Source of the DNA: Methanobacteriota archaeon
Lineage (GTDB): Archaea > Methanobacteriota > Methanobacteria > Methanobacteriales > Methanobacteriaceae
Direction of reading: 5' to 3'
Assembly: GCA_029556335.1 (NCBI GenBank)
Contig: JAKQFA010000030.1
Coordinates: forward strand, 1 to 64,000
DNA length: 64,000 nucleotides
Part shown: in pieces, positions 8,430 through 15,892 of the stretch
Numbering within the stretch: position 1 is the first letter of the stretch
How the letters are laid out: each line of letters begins with the position of its first letter
Made by a program: the position numbers and the translations under genes
The notes under the pieces: generated by a model
Database searches by the model: none
Seen by the model: the letters and a program-made list of their open reading frames with translations, nothing else
Told to the model about the DNA's origin: nothing

Positions 8430-9110
8430 ATGAGTGATGATTACTATTTAGACTTCCAGAATTATCCATTACACACCTGGCAAGAGGAACTAAAGAAAGC
8501 CTCCCTTCTTCCCAGCCGGCAGATACTGAAGGAGGACCTGGATGCCCGGTTTAACATCCTATCCAGGAAGGGGATATCTAACCTCCAGGAACTGATGGAC
8601 GCTTTAAAAACATCCAGGAAGGTCCGAGAATTTGCCTCACAAACAGGGCTACCAGAGGATTACCTTCTGGTTTTAAGAAGGGAGGTCTTGAGCCTGAAAC
8701 CAGGGCCAGTTAAGCTCTCCAAACTCCCAGGAGTTAAGCCTGAACTTGTAGAAAAGCTCGAGGCTGCCGGGATAAAAACCACCCTAGAACTTTTTAAGAG
8801 GGCGAAAACCAGCCAGGATAGGGATGAGCTGGGTGAAGAGGTGGGGTTGAGGCGGGAGGAAATCCGGGAGTTAGCCAAACTTTCGGATCTGTCCCGGATA
8901 AAGTGGGTGGGACCGGTCTTCGCCCGGATGTTCCTGGAAGCCGGAATGGATAGTGTGAAGAAGGTATCCGAGGCAGATGCCAGTGAATTCTACGCAGAAC
9001 TAGTGAATATCAACCAGAACCATAAACATACCAAGGCCCGATTTGTGGAAAATGACCTGGTTATGTGCATTGAATTTGCTAAAAAACTCCCTGAAGTAAT
9101 GGAGTACTGA
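8430..9110 (+). CDS. Helix-hairpin-helix (DUF4332-like) protein
   Basis: A 226-residue soluble protein. The ATG at 8430 is preferred to an upstream in-frame start at 8403 because GGGAG lies just ahead of it. The region about residues 95-200 contains two helix-hairpin-helix-like repeats (KLPGVKPELVEKLEAAGI and KWVGPVFARMFLEAGM), each followed by a helix ending in acidic or lysine-rich sequence, as in DUF4332 proteins. The first 90 residues are helical and charged with no clear motif. Helix-hairpin-helix units often bind DNA or RNA without sequence specificity; the partner here is unknown. It stands alone, flanked on both sides by debris-like intergenic DNA. Confidence 0.62.
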   Translation: MSDDYYLDFQNYPLHTWQEELKKASLLPSRQILKEDLDARFNILSRKGISNLQELMDALKTSRKVREFASQTGLPEDYLLVLRREVLSLKPGPVKLSKLPGVKPELVEKLEAAGIKTTLELFKRAKTSQDRDELGEEVGLRREEIRELAKLSDLSRIKWVGPVFARMFLEAGMDSVKKVSEADASEFYAELVNINQNHKHTKARFVENDLVMCIEFAKKLPEVMEY

Positions 9111-9389
9111 TTTTAATCCCCCTGAAGTTGATGGACAGTCCACTTTTAGAATCCATCACGTCCCTGGCTATTTCCCTGACCACTGTGTGTGCTGATCTTT
9201 TCTAATCCTAAAAAAGATGGGGGGATGATCCTGGTTTATCATCAGCACCACCCTTGACCTTGCTCTACCCCTAGTGGTGTGTATGATGAGTTTTTACGGA
9301 GCACCTCTGGGTAAGGATCAGCTACCTGTTGATCCCTTCATAGCCATAGGTATGGGTTCCTGGCAGCTGATGTCCAATAAATAGTAGGT
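9111..9389. other. Intergenic region with a possible C-terminal gene remnant
   Basis: No full gene is seen. One frame on the plus strand (ATG at 9283, stop 9382-9384) gives a 33-residue peptide containing APLGKDQLPVDPF; the frame is open a little further upstream before a stop. It has no ribosome binding site and reads like the tail of a lost protein that I cannot identify. The region separates two genes that converge here. Confidence 0.2.
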
Positions 9390-9689
9390 TTAATGCCTTT
9401 TTTTCTCCTTCAACCCCTTTTTTAAGAGGAAGTTAAGGTCAATGAGGTACTTGCCCTCCTCATCAGAGACAATGATGGAGTCATCCCCCAGTAGGCTGGG
9501 CAGATCCACCTCGTAGACCCCATGCTCATGGACCATGATGGTCTCAATAGAGTCCCCCCGGGCTTCCCTTATCTTAGGGGGTTTTCCCTCCTGGTGGTAT
9601 TCAAAATACTTACTACCACACTCTGGACAGCCCTCCAGGAGGATCTCTGATGATTCGTACTCGGCATGGCACTTAATGCACCGGTGCAT
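9390..9689 (-). CDS. Zn-ribbon protein linked to the archaeal GTPase/DUF2073 operon
   Basis: A 99-residue protein beginning MHRCIKCHAEY, with a second pair CPECGSKYF near residues 27-30, giving a four-cysteine zinc ribbon. The C-terminal half is an acidic beta-rich segment with HEHGVYEVDLP. This is the Zn-ribbon family that travels with DUF2073 and an Era-like GTPase in euryarchaea. The ATG at 9689 is chosen because GGTGGTG precedes it; a TTG at 9710 would extend the protein by 7 residues. It overlaps the end of the DUF2073 gene by 17 bp, so translational coupling is likely. It is the last gene of the operon; function unknown, with RNA or ribosome contact a reasonable guess. Confidence 0.75.
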   Translation of the reverse strand: MHRCIKCHAEYESSEILLEGCPECGSKYFEYHQEGKPPKIREARGDSIETIMVHEHGVYEVDLPSLLGDDSIIVSDEEGKYLIDLNFLLKKGLKEKKRH

Positions 9690-10053
9690 CGGCACCACCC
9701 AGTTGGGCAATCATGGACAGGAAGTTGGACTTCCTTTTAACGGTTTTCATGACATTGGCCGGGCCAATGATGGTTATACCCACGGTTTTGCGCTTGGACA
9801 AGCCGAAGAATGTGCTCTGATCCTTCTCCAGGGTGTAGATGTCGATTCCCAGGAAGTTTTCCACATCGATCTCCCGCATAGTGGTTTCTATGAGCTCCGC
9901 TTCCTCACTGGGGGTTAAGCCGCCCTCCATAACCAAGAGGTCACCATTTTTTACTTTATCCACGATCATGGCGATTTTCTCCATACTGGAGCGGTTCTTA
10001 AGGGCATCGGATGAGAGGAAATCCATCTTGAGACTGTTACTTATTTCTTCCAC
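9673..10053 (-). CDS. DUF2073 family protein
   Basis: A 126-residue protein matching the archaeal DUF2073 family, including the central ENFLGIDIYTLEK and the later GITIIGPANVMKTVKR. The start is placed at a GTG (10053) that follows GGAGTGAT by 4 bp; an earlier in-frame GTG at 10062 lies inside that ribosome binding site. No catalytic motif, membrane segment or signal is seen. The gene lies 11 bp after the Era-like GTPase and overlaps the Zn-ribbon gene, so the three are expressed together. It may be a partner or effector of the GTPase; this rests on gene order only. Confidence 0.8.
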   Translation of the reverse strand: MEEISNSLKMDFLSSDALKNRSSMEKIAMIVDKVKNGDLLVMEGGLTPSEEAELIETTMREIDVENFLGIDIYTLEKDQSTFFGLSKRKTVGITIIGPANVMKTVKRKSNFLSMIAQLGGADAPVH

Positions 10054-10064
10054 ATTAATCACTC

Positions 10065-10709
10065 CTAGAAATGGTTCACCATGGCCTGGTAGAGGCCTTC
10101 CACATTATCTCCCTGCAGGGCGGAGATGGATACCACCCTGTGCTGGGGGAAAACCGCCTTGATCCTCTCGGTGGAGGCCTCGGGTAGGTCTATCTTGTTG
10201 GCCACTATGAGGAAGGGTATCTTGCGGGCCTCCAGGTTACCCATGATGGTGATGTTGGCCTGGGTCAGTGGGTCCTGGGTGGCGTCCACCACCAGCAGTA
10301 CACCAGTCACATCATCCAACCATTTTATGGCCTCAATGATCCCCTTAGTCGCCTCTTTAGCCCTTTCCTTGGCTTCCTCCTCGGATAGGCCGAACTCCAG
10401 AAAGTCCTTGTAGTCGATCTTGGTGGCGATCCCAGGGGTGTCTATGATGTCGAAGTCCAGCTCCATGCCGTCCTGCTTGAGGGTCACGTGTTCCTGGCGG
10501 TAAACCCGCCGGGTCTCGTGGGGCACCTCGGATACCAGTCCCAGGGACTGGCCGATCCAGTCCGTGGTTATCCTGTTAGCAAGGGTAGTTTTCCCTGAGT
10601 TGGGGTGTCCGTAAAATCCGATCTTAAGTTTTTTATTTTTTCCAATTAGCTTGTAGAATATATCGCGAAAGTAGTTTCGCCTGAAAATCTTGAAAACAAC
10701 ATTAACCAC
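10065..10709 (-). CDS. Era-like GTP-binding protein
   Basis: A 214-residue TRAFAC GTPase with all G motifs: G1 GHPNSGKTT near residue 35, G3 DTPG, G4 NKID and G5 SALQG. The basic, aromatic N-terminus (FKIFRRNYFRDIFYKLIGKNKK) could bind RNA or a membrane surface. There is no KH domain, so it is not a full bacterial-type Era. The start at GTG 10709 is chosen because AGGAGTGAT, which overlaps the stop of the upstream UPF0173 gene, sits just before it; an earlier in-frame GTG at 10733 would overlap that gene. The neighbours DUF2073 and the Zn ribbon form a conserved archaeal trio. Its pathway is unknown; ribosome assembly is the usual role of such GTPases. Confidence 0.85.
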   Translation of the reverse strand: MVNVVFKIFRRNYFRDIFYKLIGKNKKLKIGFYGHPNSGKTTLANRITTDWIGQSLGLVSEVPHETRRVYRQEHVTLKQDGMELDFDIIDTPGIATKIDYKDFLEFGLSEEEAKERAKEATKGIIEAIKWLDDVTGVLLVVDATQDPLTQANITIMGNLEARKIPFLIVANKIDLPEASTERIKAVFPQHRVVSISALQGDNVEGLYQAMVNHF

Positions 10710-10713
10710 ATAA

Positions 10714-11409
10714 TCACTCCTGGTAAGTCTCACCCGGCTCTAGAACAACGACTTTTGCCCCGGTAGTGGACTCCACATACTCTTTGAACTTCTCTGGGTC
10801 CTGTTCTATCACCGGGAAGGTGTTGTAGTGCATGGGTATTACCACATCCACATCCAGCCACTCCACTGCTATCTTAGCCTCATGGGGGCCCATGGTGAAA
10901 CGGTCCCCAATGGGCAGCATTGCCAGGTGGGGACTGTAAATATCTCTAATCACAGTCTTCATATCTCCGAAGATTCCAGTATCTCCCGAGTGGTAAATCT
11001 TTTTCCCATCCTCCAGTTCCAGTATGAAGCCACAGGAACTCCCCCCGGGGCCCATGCCCTCCAGGAAGTCCATATCCGAGGAGTGGTTGGAGTTTACCAT
11101 GGTTACTTTAACGCCCCTGGCCTCCACGGTACCGCCCATGTTCATGCCCCAGGCCTCGATTCCCTGGCACTCCAGGTACTTGGAGAGTTCATGGATGCAG
11201 ATCACCAGGGATCCATCCCTTTCAGCCAGCTTCAGGGTGTCTCCGAAGTGATCGTTGTGGCCGTGGGTCACACAGATCACATCGGCCTGGACCTCATCCA
11301 AACTGCAGGTGCAGGCGGGATTCTCTGTTATAAAGGGATCGATGAGGATGTGCAGATCCTCACTGGTGACTATTTCAAAGGCAGAATGCCCCAGCCAGGT
11401 TATTCTCAT
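10714..11409 (-). CDS. UPF0173 metallo-beta-lactamase fold hydrolase
   Basis: A 231-residue metallo-beta-lactamase fold protein. The metal-binding THGHNDHFGD lies near residues 49-58, with LGHSAFEI at the N-terminus, YHSGDTGIFGD in the middle, and PMHYNTFP towards the C-terminus, all typical of UPF0173 hydrolases. Its substrate is not known. It begins within the stop of the upstream membrane-anchored gene (4-bp ATGA overlap) and its own end carries the ribosome binding site of the GTPase gene, so it is embedded in the same operon. No signal peptide, hence cytoplasmic. Confidence 0.85.
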   Translation of the reverse strand: MRITWLGHSAFEIVTSEDLHILIDPFITENPACTCSLDEVQADVICVTHGHNDHFGDTLKLAERDGSLVICIHELSKYLECQGIEAWGMNMGGTVEARGVKVTMVNSNHSSDMDFLEGMGPGGSSCGFILELEDGKKIYHSGDTGIFGDMKTVIRDIYSPHLAMLPIGDRFTMGPHEAKIAVEWLDVDVVIPMHYNTFPVIEQDPEKFKEYVESTTGAKVVVLEPGETYQE

Positions 11410-12551
11410 TCTAGTTTCATCTCCTTGGACAGGTTCCAGGCATCCTCAAACATGTTCTCTATTTCCTGGATGGATTTCTCATCCCGGTAGACAACGCCCA
11501 CCTCGTAGCTATCGTAGATGGGGTCGGTGGAGATTATAAGTCCATTTTTATCATCAGCCACCACTGCCACGGTGTGCACATGGGGCATGGTCCTGATCTG
11601 GACTTGGTTTTCCAATAAGAGTTTGATAAGTTCTACTGAGGTATCGTCGTCCAGGCTGGCTTCCTGGATGATCATCCTGCTCTGGGTGTCCATGAACTTC
11701 TTCAGTATGGATACATCGATGTTACGCACCCAGGGGTACATCATCAGGATCTTCTCCTCTGCCTGGGATATGGTGTCTTTAAGGGCTCCCTGGACATCCT
11801 GGGCCTCAAATGACCAGATGATGCTGGGATCCGTGGTTTCCGTTTTAAGACGGTTCAGAGTTCCCTTGAAGGAGTCCAGCCTCTCATCAACCAGTGTTTC
11901 TATGTCCTTGGAATTGAGGATGTAGTCATCCTTAAGGCGTTCCAGCCTGTTCTTGACGTAGGAATCATCTTTAACCTCAGAATCAGGAGCTTTTTTGGGT
12001 ACTACAGGCGTCCTTTTCACGGGTTTTGCTTCCTTTTTCTCAGGTTCAATTTTAGGGGGAGTTTTAACCTTTGGCGGATTTTCATCCTGCTCTGGAGGTT
12101 TAGATTCCTCCCTGGGCGGAGGGGTGATCTTTTTAAACTCCTCCCTATTTGGAGGGGTGATCTTTTTAGGTTCTTCTGCTGGTTTTTCTTCCAATGGAGG
12201 CTTGGTTTGAGTATCCTTAGGTGCAGGGCGGGGTCGAATAGGAGGCACCTTCCTTTTTACCTGTTTAGGATAAGATTTCTCTTTTTTAGGAGTTTTAGAA
12301 ACGGTAAGGTCCTTTAATGCTTCAGTTCGAGCTGTTTTAGGGCTTACCTCCTTTTTAGGTGAGGTGGGAATTCTGGGCCGGGTAGTGGAGCCGGCAAACA
12401 AGATGATTATAACCATACCCAGCACCGTCAAGATCAGTCCCAAGAAGAATGCTAATGGACTGGGTGGAGTTAAGAACCCAAGGTACATTAAGTAGAATCC
12501 AGCGATTACCAGTAACAACCCAAAAATGGTGACTATCATTTTTATCATCAT
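11406..12551 (-). CDS. Membrane-anchored protein with Pro/Lys-rich linker and PLD/TrmB-sensor-like C-terminal domain
   Basis: A 381-residue protein in three parts: two membrane helices (residues 5-27 and 32-54), a long linker rich in Pro, Lys and Glu (about 60-195, with repeated KKITPP/REE units), and a folded C-terminal domain (about 200-381). The last part resembles the phospholipase-D-like sensor domain found after TrmB-type regulators, but I see no HKD catalytic motif, so it is probably a binding module. The ribosome binding site AGGAGG lies 3 bp before this ATG and 6 bp before a second ATG, so the protein may begin one residue later. First gene of the operon that leads to UPF0173, the GTPase, DUF2073 and the Zn ribbon. 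Confidence 0.6.
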   Translation of the reverse strand: MMIKMIVTIFGLLLVIAGFYLMYLGFLTPPSPLAFFLGLILTVLGMVIIILFAGSTTRPRIPTSPKKEVSPKTARTEALKDLTVSKTPKKEKSYPKQVKRKVPPIRPRPAPKDTQTKPPLEEKPAEEPKKITPPNREEFKKITPPPREESKPPEQDENPPKVKTPPKIEPEKKEAKPVKRTPVVPKKAPDSEVKDDSYVKNRLERLKDDYILNSKDIETLVDERLDSFKGTLNRLKTETTDPSIIWSFEAQDVQGALKDTISQAEEKILMMYPWVRNIDVSILKKFMDTQSRMIIQEASLDDDTSVELIKLLLENQVQIRTMPHVHTVAVVADDKNGLIISTDPIYDSYEVGVVYRDEKSIQEIENMFEDAWNLSKEMKLE

Positions 12552-12600
12552 AAGCCTCCTACTCTTATTATGATAAGGGGTTATTTATAAATTAATGGGA

Positions 12601-13752
12601 TTATCCTAACCCCTTGGCACAGCACCTAATAATATTGACGGCCTCCTTGGTTCCCTGGTACTCTTGAAATTTCTTTTTAGTAGTTGAAGCACCAAGTCGT
12701 AAATCATCACTCTCCAACAGATAATTTATATCCTCCGCCAATTTGCCCGGGGAAAGATCCTTCATATCCCTGATCCGGGATATCCCAAACTTTTGCATGT
12801 TTAAAGCGTTCTTCATCTGCTCGGGATGGTTTTCAATGGGCACCATCAGATTAGGCACCCCCAGGGAAGCCAGTTCCATGGAGGTGGTGTGCCCGGCCAG
12901 ACTGACCACCAGATCCGAGAGCTTCATCCAATCCAACATGTCCCCCAGGAACCTCTTAACCATTACCTTAGGTGGGAGGGGTAGAAAGCTGGAGTCAATG
13001 TGGGGGCCGGTGACCAGGATGATATGGTGGCTTTTTATTCTATCCACGGCCTGGGCCATTAACCTCAACAGCTTAGCACCGAAGTGGCTTCCACCCACCG
13101 TGGCCAGCACCACCCGGTGTGAAGGATCCAGGTTGTTGCTTTTCCGGAGTTTCACCCGGCTGGGGATGGACCCTGGATCCTTTTTTAAAAGAGGACCAGT
13201 GCAGGTTATCTTATTTTTTATCTTAACTGGTATCTCCTGGGATCCGGGGATATCCGGGACTATGATGGCCTGGGATAGTTTGGCAGAGTCCTGGATGAAC
13301 CGTTCCAGACCTGTCTCCAGGTACTCCATCTTCCGATCATGGGGGTAGAGTTCTTTGAAGTTGAACTGCAACTCGTTACTGATAAGTACACAGGGCACTC
13401 CCAACACCTTACAGGTGAGGGGTGCTGAGTAGTGGGAGTCGGCAACCACCACATCGGGCTGGAATTTTTTTATTATTTTGGACTCGTGGTAGATGCTCCT
13501 GAGAAAGGTGAAGGGGACATCCATGGATTTACGGGCGGTGTACTTGAGGTCCAATTCCCCGGCACCCCCGTAGAACTTGATCTCCGGAAGCTCCACCGGC
13601 TGGTAATCTGTGAATTCCCCTAGAAAGTGGTACCCCTCGCCGTAGCTGGCGAATAAAACTTCGAAGCCGTCGTGTTCTAGTTTCTGAGCCACTGCCAGGG
13701 ACCGGGATGCATGTCCCATTCCAATACCGCAGGGTATGAAGAGTGCCTTCAT
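12601..13752 (-). CDS. MurG-like (GT28/GT1 fold) glycosyltransferase
   Basis: A 383-residue GT-B glycosyltransferase. The N-terminus has the glycine-rich FIPCGIGMGHASRS loop of MurG-like enzymes; the C-terminal half has VTGPH, SLAGHTTSMELASLGVPNLMVPIENHPEQ, the usual nucleotide-sugar binding region. Such enzymes move a sugar from a UDP-sugar to a lipid or glycan acceptor at the inner face of the membrane. In this lineage, roles in pseudomurein precursor or glycolipid synthesis are possible but not shown. The gene stands alone; its promoter would lie in the AT-rich gap before the pilin genes, which are divergent from it. Confidence 0.75.
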   Translation of the reverse strand: MKALFIPCGIGMGHASRSLAVAQKLEHDGFEVLFASYGEGYHFLGEFTDYQPVELPEIKFYGGAGELDLKYTARKSMDVPFTFLRSIYHESKIIKKFQPDVVVADSHYSAPLTCKVLGVPCVLISNELQFNFKELYPHDRKMEYLETGLERFIQDSAKLSQAIIVPDIPGSQEIPVKIKNKITCTGPLLKKDPGSIPSRVKLRKSNNLDPSHRVVLATVGGSHFGAKLLRLMAQAVDRIKSHHIILVTGPHIDSSFLPLPPKVMVKRFLGDMLDWMKLSDLVVSLAGHTTSMELASLGVPNLMVPIENHPEQMKNALNMQKFGISRIRDMKDLSPGKLAEDINYLLESDDLRLGASTTKKKFQEYQGTKEAVNIIRCCAKGLG

Positions 13753-14039
13753 GTTGTTAACCTATCAGTGCTTGTGATTAATAATGCTTTAAAATTGTGA
13801 ATTATTCCTAGGATCTGTATCTAGTATGAATCATTCCCAGCCCGGTATGTACCAAAATACATCCCAAAAGTAAAAATAATAGTTCGTGAATAATAGTACT
13901 CAACACTGGCAAGGTGGGGGTTGATATTTGAGAACAACATTCATCAAAAAATATAAAAAAAACCAAACATTTATTAATGAGTAGTCATACATAACAATAT
14001 TGACATTCATAGAATAAACTACACATGGAGGAAAAAAAT
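13753..14039. promoter_or_regulatory. Intergenic promoter region between MurG-like gene and pilin genes
   Basis: An AT-rich gap of 287 bp. AAAAATATAAAAAAAACC at about 13949-13966 is a plausible archaeal TATA element for the rightward pilin genes, which would give a leader of about 60 bases. The ribosome binding site GGAGG at 14028-14032 precedes the chosen pilin start. I see no gene or stable RNA here. Confidence 0.35.
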
Positions 14040-14219
14040 ATGGAGTTCTTAAAAGATGAAGGTGGACAAGGAGCAGCTGAATACATCCTACTATTCGGTG
14101 GAGTAATCGTCATAGCCATAGCAGCTCTCTACATATACTACACCTACATGCAAGGATCTACCCAATTAAAAGCCACACAGGACATTAGTACTGTAAGAAC
14201 CAGCGCCAAAATAGGATAA
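14040..14219 (+). CDS. Class III signal peptide (pilin-like) protein, copy 1
   Basis: A 59-residue pilin-like protein. After the short charged leader MEFLKDEGG comes QGAAEYILL, the QxxxEYxxL pattern of archaeal class III signal peptides, then a single hydrophobic helix and a short polar tail ending RTSAKIG. Proteins of this type are cut just before the Gln by an EppA-like prepilin peptidase and assembled into type IV-like pili. The ATG at 14040 follows GGAGG by 7 bp; an in-frame ATG at 14025 lies on top of that site. Bases 14052-14155 are repeated exactly in the next gene. A hairpin terminator follows 24 bp after the stop. Confidence 0.85.
   Translation: MEFLKDEGGQGAAEYILLFGGVIVIAIAALYIYYTYMQGSTQLKATQDISTVRTSAKIG
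14052..14155 (+). repeat. 104-bp exact direct repeat, copy 1
   Basis: This block, from KDEGGQGAAEY through the helix to MQG of pilin copy 1, is identical base for base to 14319-14422. Identity includes all third codon positions, which points to very recent duplication or gene conversion. Confidence 0.95.
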
Positions 14220-14242
14220 ATTAAATCCTATCGAATAGAACC

Positions 14243-14277
14243 TGCGTCTAACTGACGCAAGTTTTATTTATTTTTTC
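14243..14277 (+). terminator. Hairpin terminator after pilin copy 1
   Basis: TGCGTC (14243-14248) pairs with GACGCA (14254-14259) around a 5-base loop, followed by a run rich in T to 14277. It closes the first pilin transcript and mirrors the one after copy 2. Confidence 0.6.
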
Positions 14278-14306
14278 TAACCTTTTATCAAAGGGTGGTG
14301 ATTGGA

Positions 14307-14486
14307 ATGGATTTTTTTAAAGATGAAGGTGGACAAGGAGCAGCTGAATACATCCTACTATTCGGTGGAGTAATCGTCATAGCCATAGCAGCTCTCTACA
14401 TATACTACACCTACATGCAAGGCACACTTGCTATGCAAGTTTCTGGCGACATTAGTACTGTACGGACCAGCGCCAAAATAGGATAA
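14307..14486 (+). CDS. Class III signal peptide (pilin-like) protein, copy 2
   Basis: A 59-residue twin of the preceding gene: leader MDFFKDEGG, the same QGAAEYILL cleavage and assembly motif, and the same hydrophobic helix. Only the segment after MQG differs (TLAMQVSG against STQLKATQ) before both return to DISTVRTSAKIG. The ATG at 14307 follows GGTGGTG by 6 bp; earlier in-frame GTG codons overlap that site. Probably a paralogous pilin subunit whose exposed segment has diverged or been swapped. Its own terminator follows the stop. Confidence 0.85.
   Translation: MDFFKDEGGQGAAEYILLFGGVIVIAIAALYIYYTYMQGTLAMQVSGDISTVRTSAKIG
14319..14422 (+). repeat. 104-bp exact direct repeat, copy 2
   Basis: Identical to 14052-14155; spaced 267 bp from it. 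The sequences diverge for 24 bp after the repeat and become similar again over the last 11 codons of both genes. Confidence 0.95.
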
Positions 14487-14499
14487 TTAAAAAAGAAGC

Positions 14500-14527
14500 T
14501 GCATCTTAGATGCAAGTTTCTTCTTTT
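14500..14527 (+). terminator. Hairpin terminator after pilin copy 2
   Basis: TGCATC (14500-14505) pairs with GATGCA (14509-14514) around a 3-base loop, then a T-rich run. Same position relative to the gene as the terminator of copy 1, but with a different stem sequence. Confidence 0.55.
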
Positions 14528-14585
14528 ACGGATGCTCCTACTAGATGATTATATATTAAAAAGAATAAAATTTAAATAGTCTAAC

Positions 14586-14771
14586 ATGAAACCTTACACC
14601 TATTTTGATGAAAACGGGCAAATCAGTGCTGAAATGATCTTACTTATAGGTGCCCTGCTCATCATCGTGATCGTTGCCGGAGGATACATCTTTGGAATTA
14701 CCAAGTCCGTAGGTGGTAATATTACAGAAGTAATAAACACCGCCCGCGACAACACCATTGGCAAGATGTAA
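14586..14771 (+). CDS. Class III signal peptide (pilin-like) protein, third and divergent
   Basis: A 61-residue protein with leader MKPYTYFDENG followed by QISAEMILL, matching the QxSxExxxL class III pattern, a hydrophobic helix (LLIIVIVAGGYIFG) and a polar tail. It shares the design but not the sequence of the two preceding genes and may be a minor or initiating pilin. It has its own 99-bp upstream gap with an AT-rich element around 14550-14575 (TATATTAAAAAG), so it is probably transcribed separately. No pilus ATPase or prepilin peptidase gene is in the window. Confidence 0.78.
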   Translation: MKPYTYFDENGQISAEMILLIGALLIIVIVAGGYIFGITKSVGGNITEVINTARDNTIGKM

Positions 14772-14936
14772 TCCAGATAAATCTTTCTATTCATAACTTC
14801 TTTTTAATACTTTATTTCCTTTCAATTTACTGATTAACAGTTGATAAAACCTCATAAAAGCCAGTAAGTCAATTTTGAATATTTTGTATTCTAATTTTAT
14901 AAAAATATATATGGAATTGCTGTTAAACAATGAAGC

Positions 14937-15890
14937 ATGGAAGTTTCAGTGATCATTCCCATGTACAATGAGGAGGAAAATGTCCTCCATACTTTGCAGG
15001 AAGTGAAGAATGTACTGAGACAGTACAGTCCATTCCAAATAATTGCAGTGGATGATGGTAGTGCAGACAACACCTTTACTCTACTGGAACAGTATGCATC
15101 AGAAAATCAGGAAGTGGAAGTTCTCAAGCATCAGGTGAACATGGGGATGGGCAAAGCTTTAGTAACTGGATTTAAAAATGCTAAAGGTAAGGTTATTGTA
15201 ACTTTAGATGCGGATCTAAGCTACGATCCCAACTACATCCCCTTGTTGGTTTGGAAGTTGTATGAAGAAAATGCCGATGTTGTTATTGGTTCCCAGTACA
15301 TGCACGGGGGCAAAACCGAAGGCATACCTTTTATCAGGCTATTTGTGAGTAAAATGGCCAACCGCATAGTTGGTTACTCCATGAATGAAAACATCAGCAC
15401 CGTCACCGGTATTCTAAGAGCATACAGAAAGGAAGTCTTAGATTCTATTGAGATAGAGTCCCGTGGTACAGCAATAAATCCAGAAATACTATCAAAAGCT
15501 ATAGCACTGGATTTTAAAATCATTGAAGTCCCAGTAACTTTAAAGGGACGGGAATTAGGTGAATCCAAGGTACAATTCAGATCAACCACCATTTCACACT
15601 TGCTTTTGACCTTCTATGAGAGGCCCATGATCCTGTTCGGATTTGTGGGACTGGCATTATGCATAATAGGGGTTGTATCTGCAATTTATCTATTCTACTT
15701 ATACTTAATTGGACAATTAGACCCTAACCGGCCTTTGATGATATTCATGTTGCTAACCCTCCTTTCAGGGATACAGATACTTATTTTTGGTTTCATGGCA
15801 ACCCAGATCAGCCTTTTGAAAAGGGAGATTTACATCGTTCAGAAGGAAAACAAATTGATGAGGAAAAGATTAGATAAGGATAAAGATTAA
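14937..15890 (+). CDS. GT2 family glycosyltransferase with two C-terminal membrane helices (dolichol-phosphate sugar synthase type)
   Basis: A 317-residue GT2 enzyme. The catalytic domain begins VSVIIPMYNEEENV, contains DDGSADNT and the metal-binding DADLSYDP, and is followed by two membrane helices at about residues 222-250 and 262-285 and a basic tail. This matches polyprenyl-phosphate sugar synthases (DPM1/GtrB type), which load a sugar on to a lipid phosphate for later use by membrane-embedded GT-C transferases. Two GT-C proteins lie in the same island (15893 and 26265), which fits. It directly follows the pilin genes and converges with the first GT-C gene, their stops 2 bp apart. Confidence 0.82.
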   Translation: MEVSVIIPMYNEEENVLHTLQEVKNVLRQYSPFQIIAVDDGSADNTFTLLEQYASENQEVEVLKHQVNMGMGKALVTGFKNAKGKVIVTLDADLSYDPNYIPLLVWKLYEENADVVIGSQYMHGGKTEGIPFIRLFVSKMANRIVGYSMNENISTVTGILRAYRKEVLDSIEIESRGTAINPEILSKAIALDFKIIEVPVTLKGRELGESKVQFRSTTISHLLLTFYERPMILFGFVGLALCIIGVVSAIYLFYLYLIGQLDPNRPLMIFMLLTLLSGIQILIFGFMATQISLLKREIYIVQKENKLMRKRLDKDKD

Positions 15891-15892
15891 AA

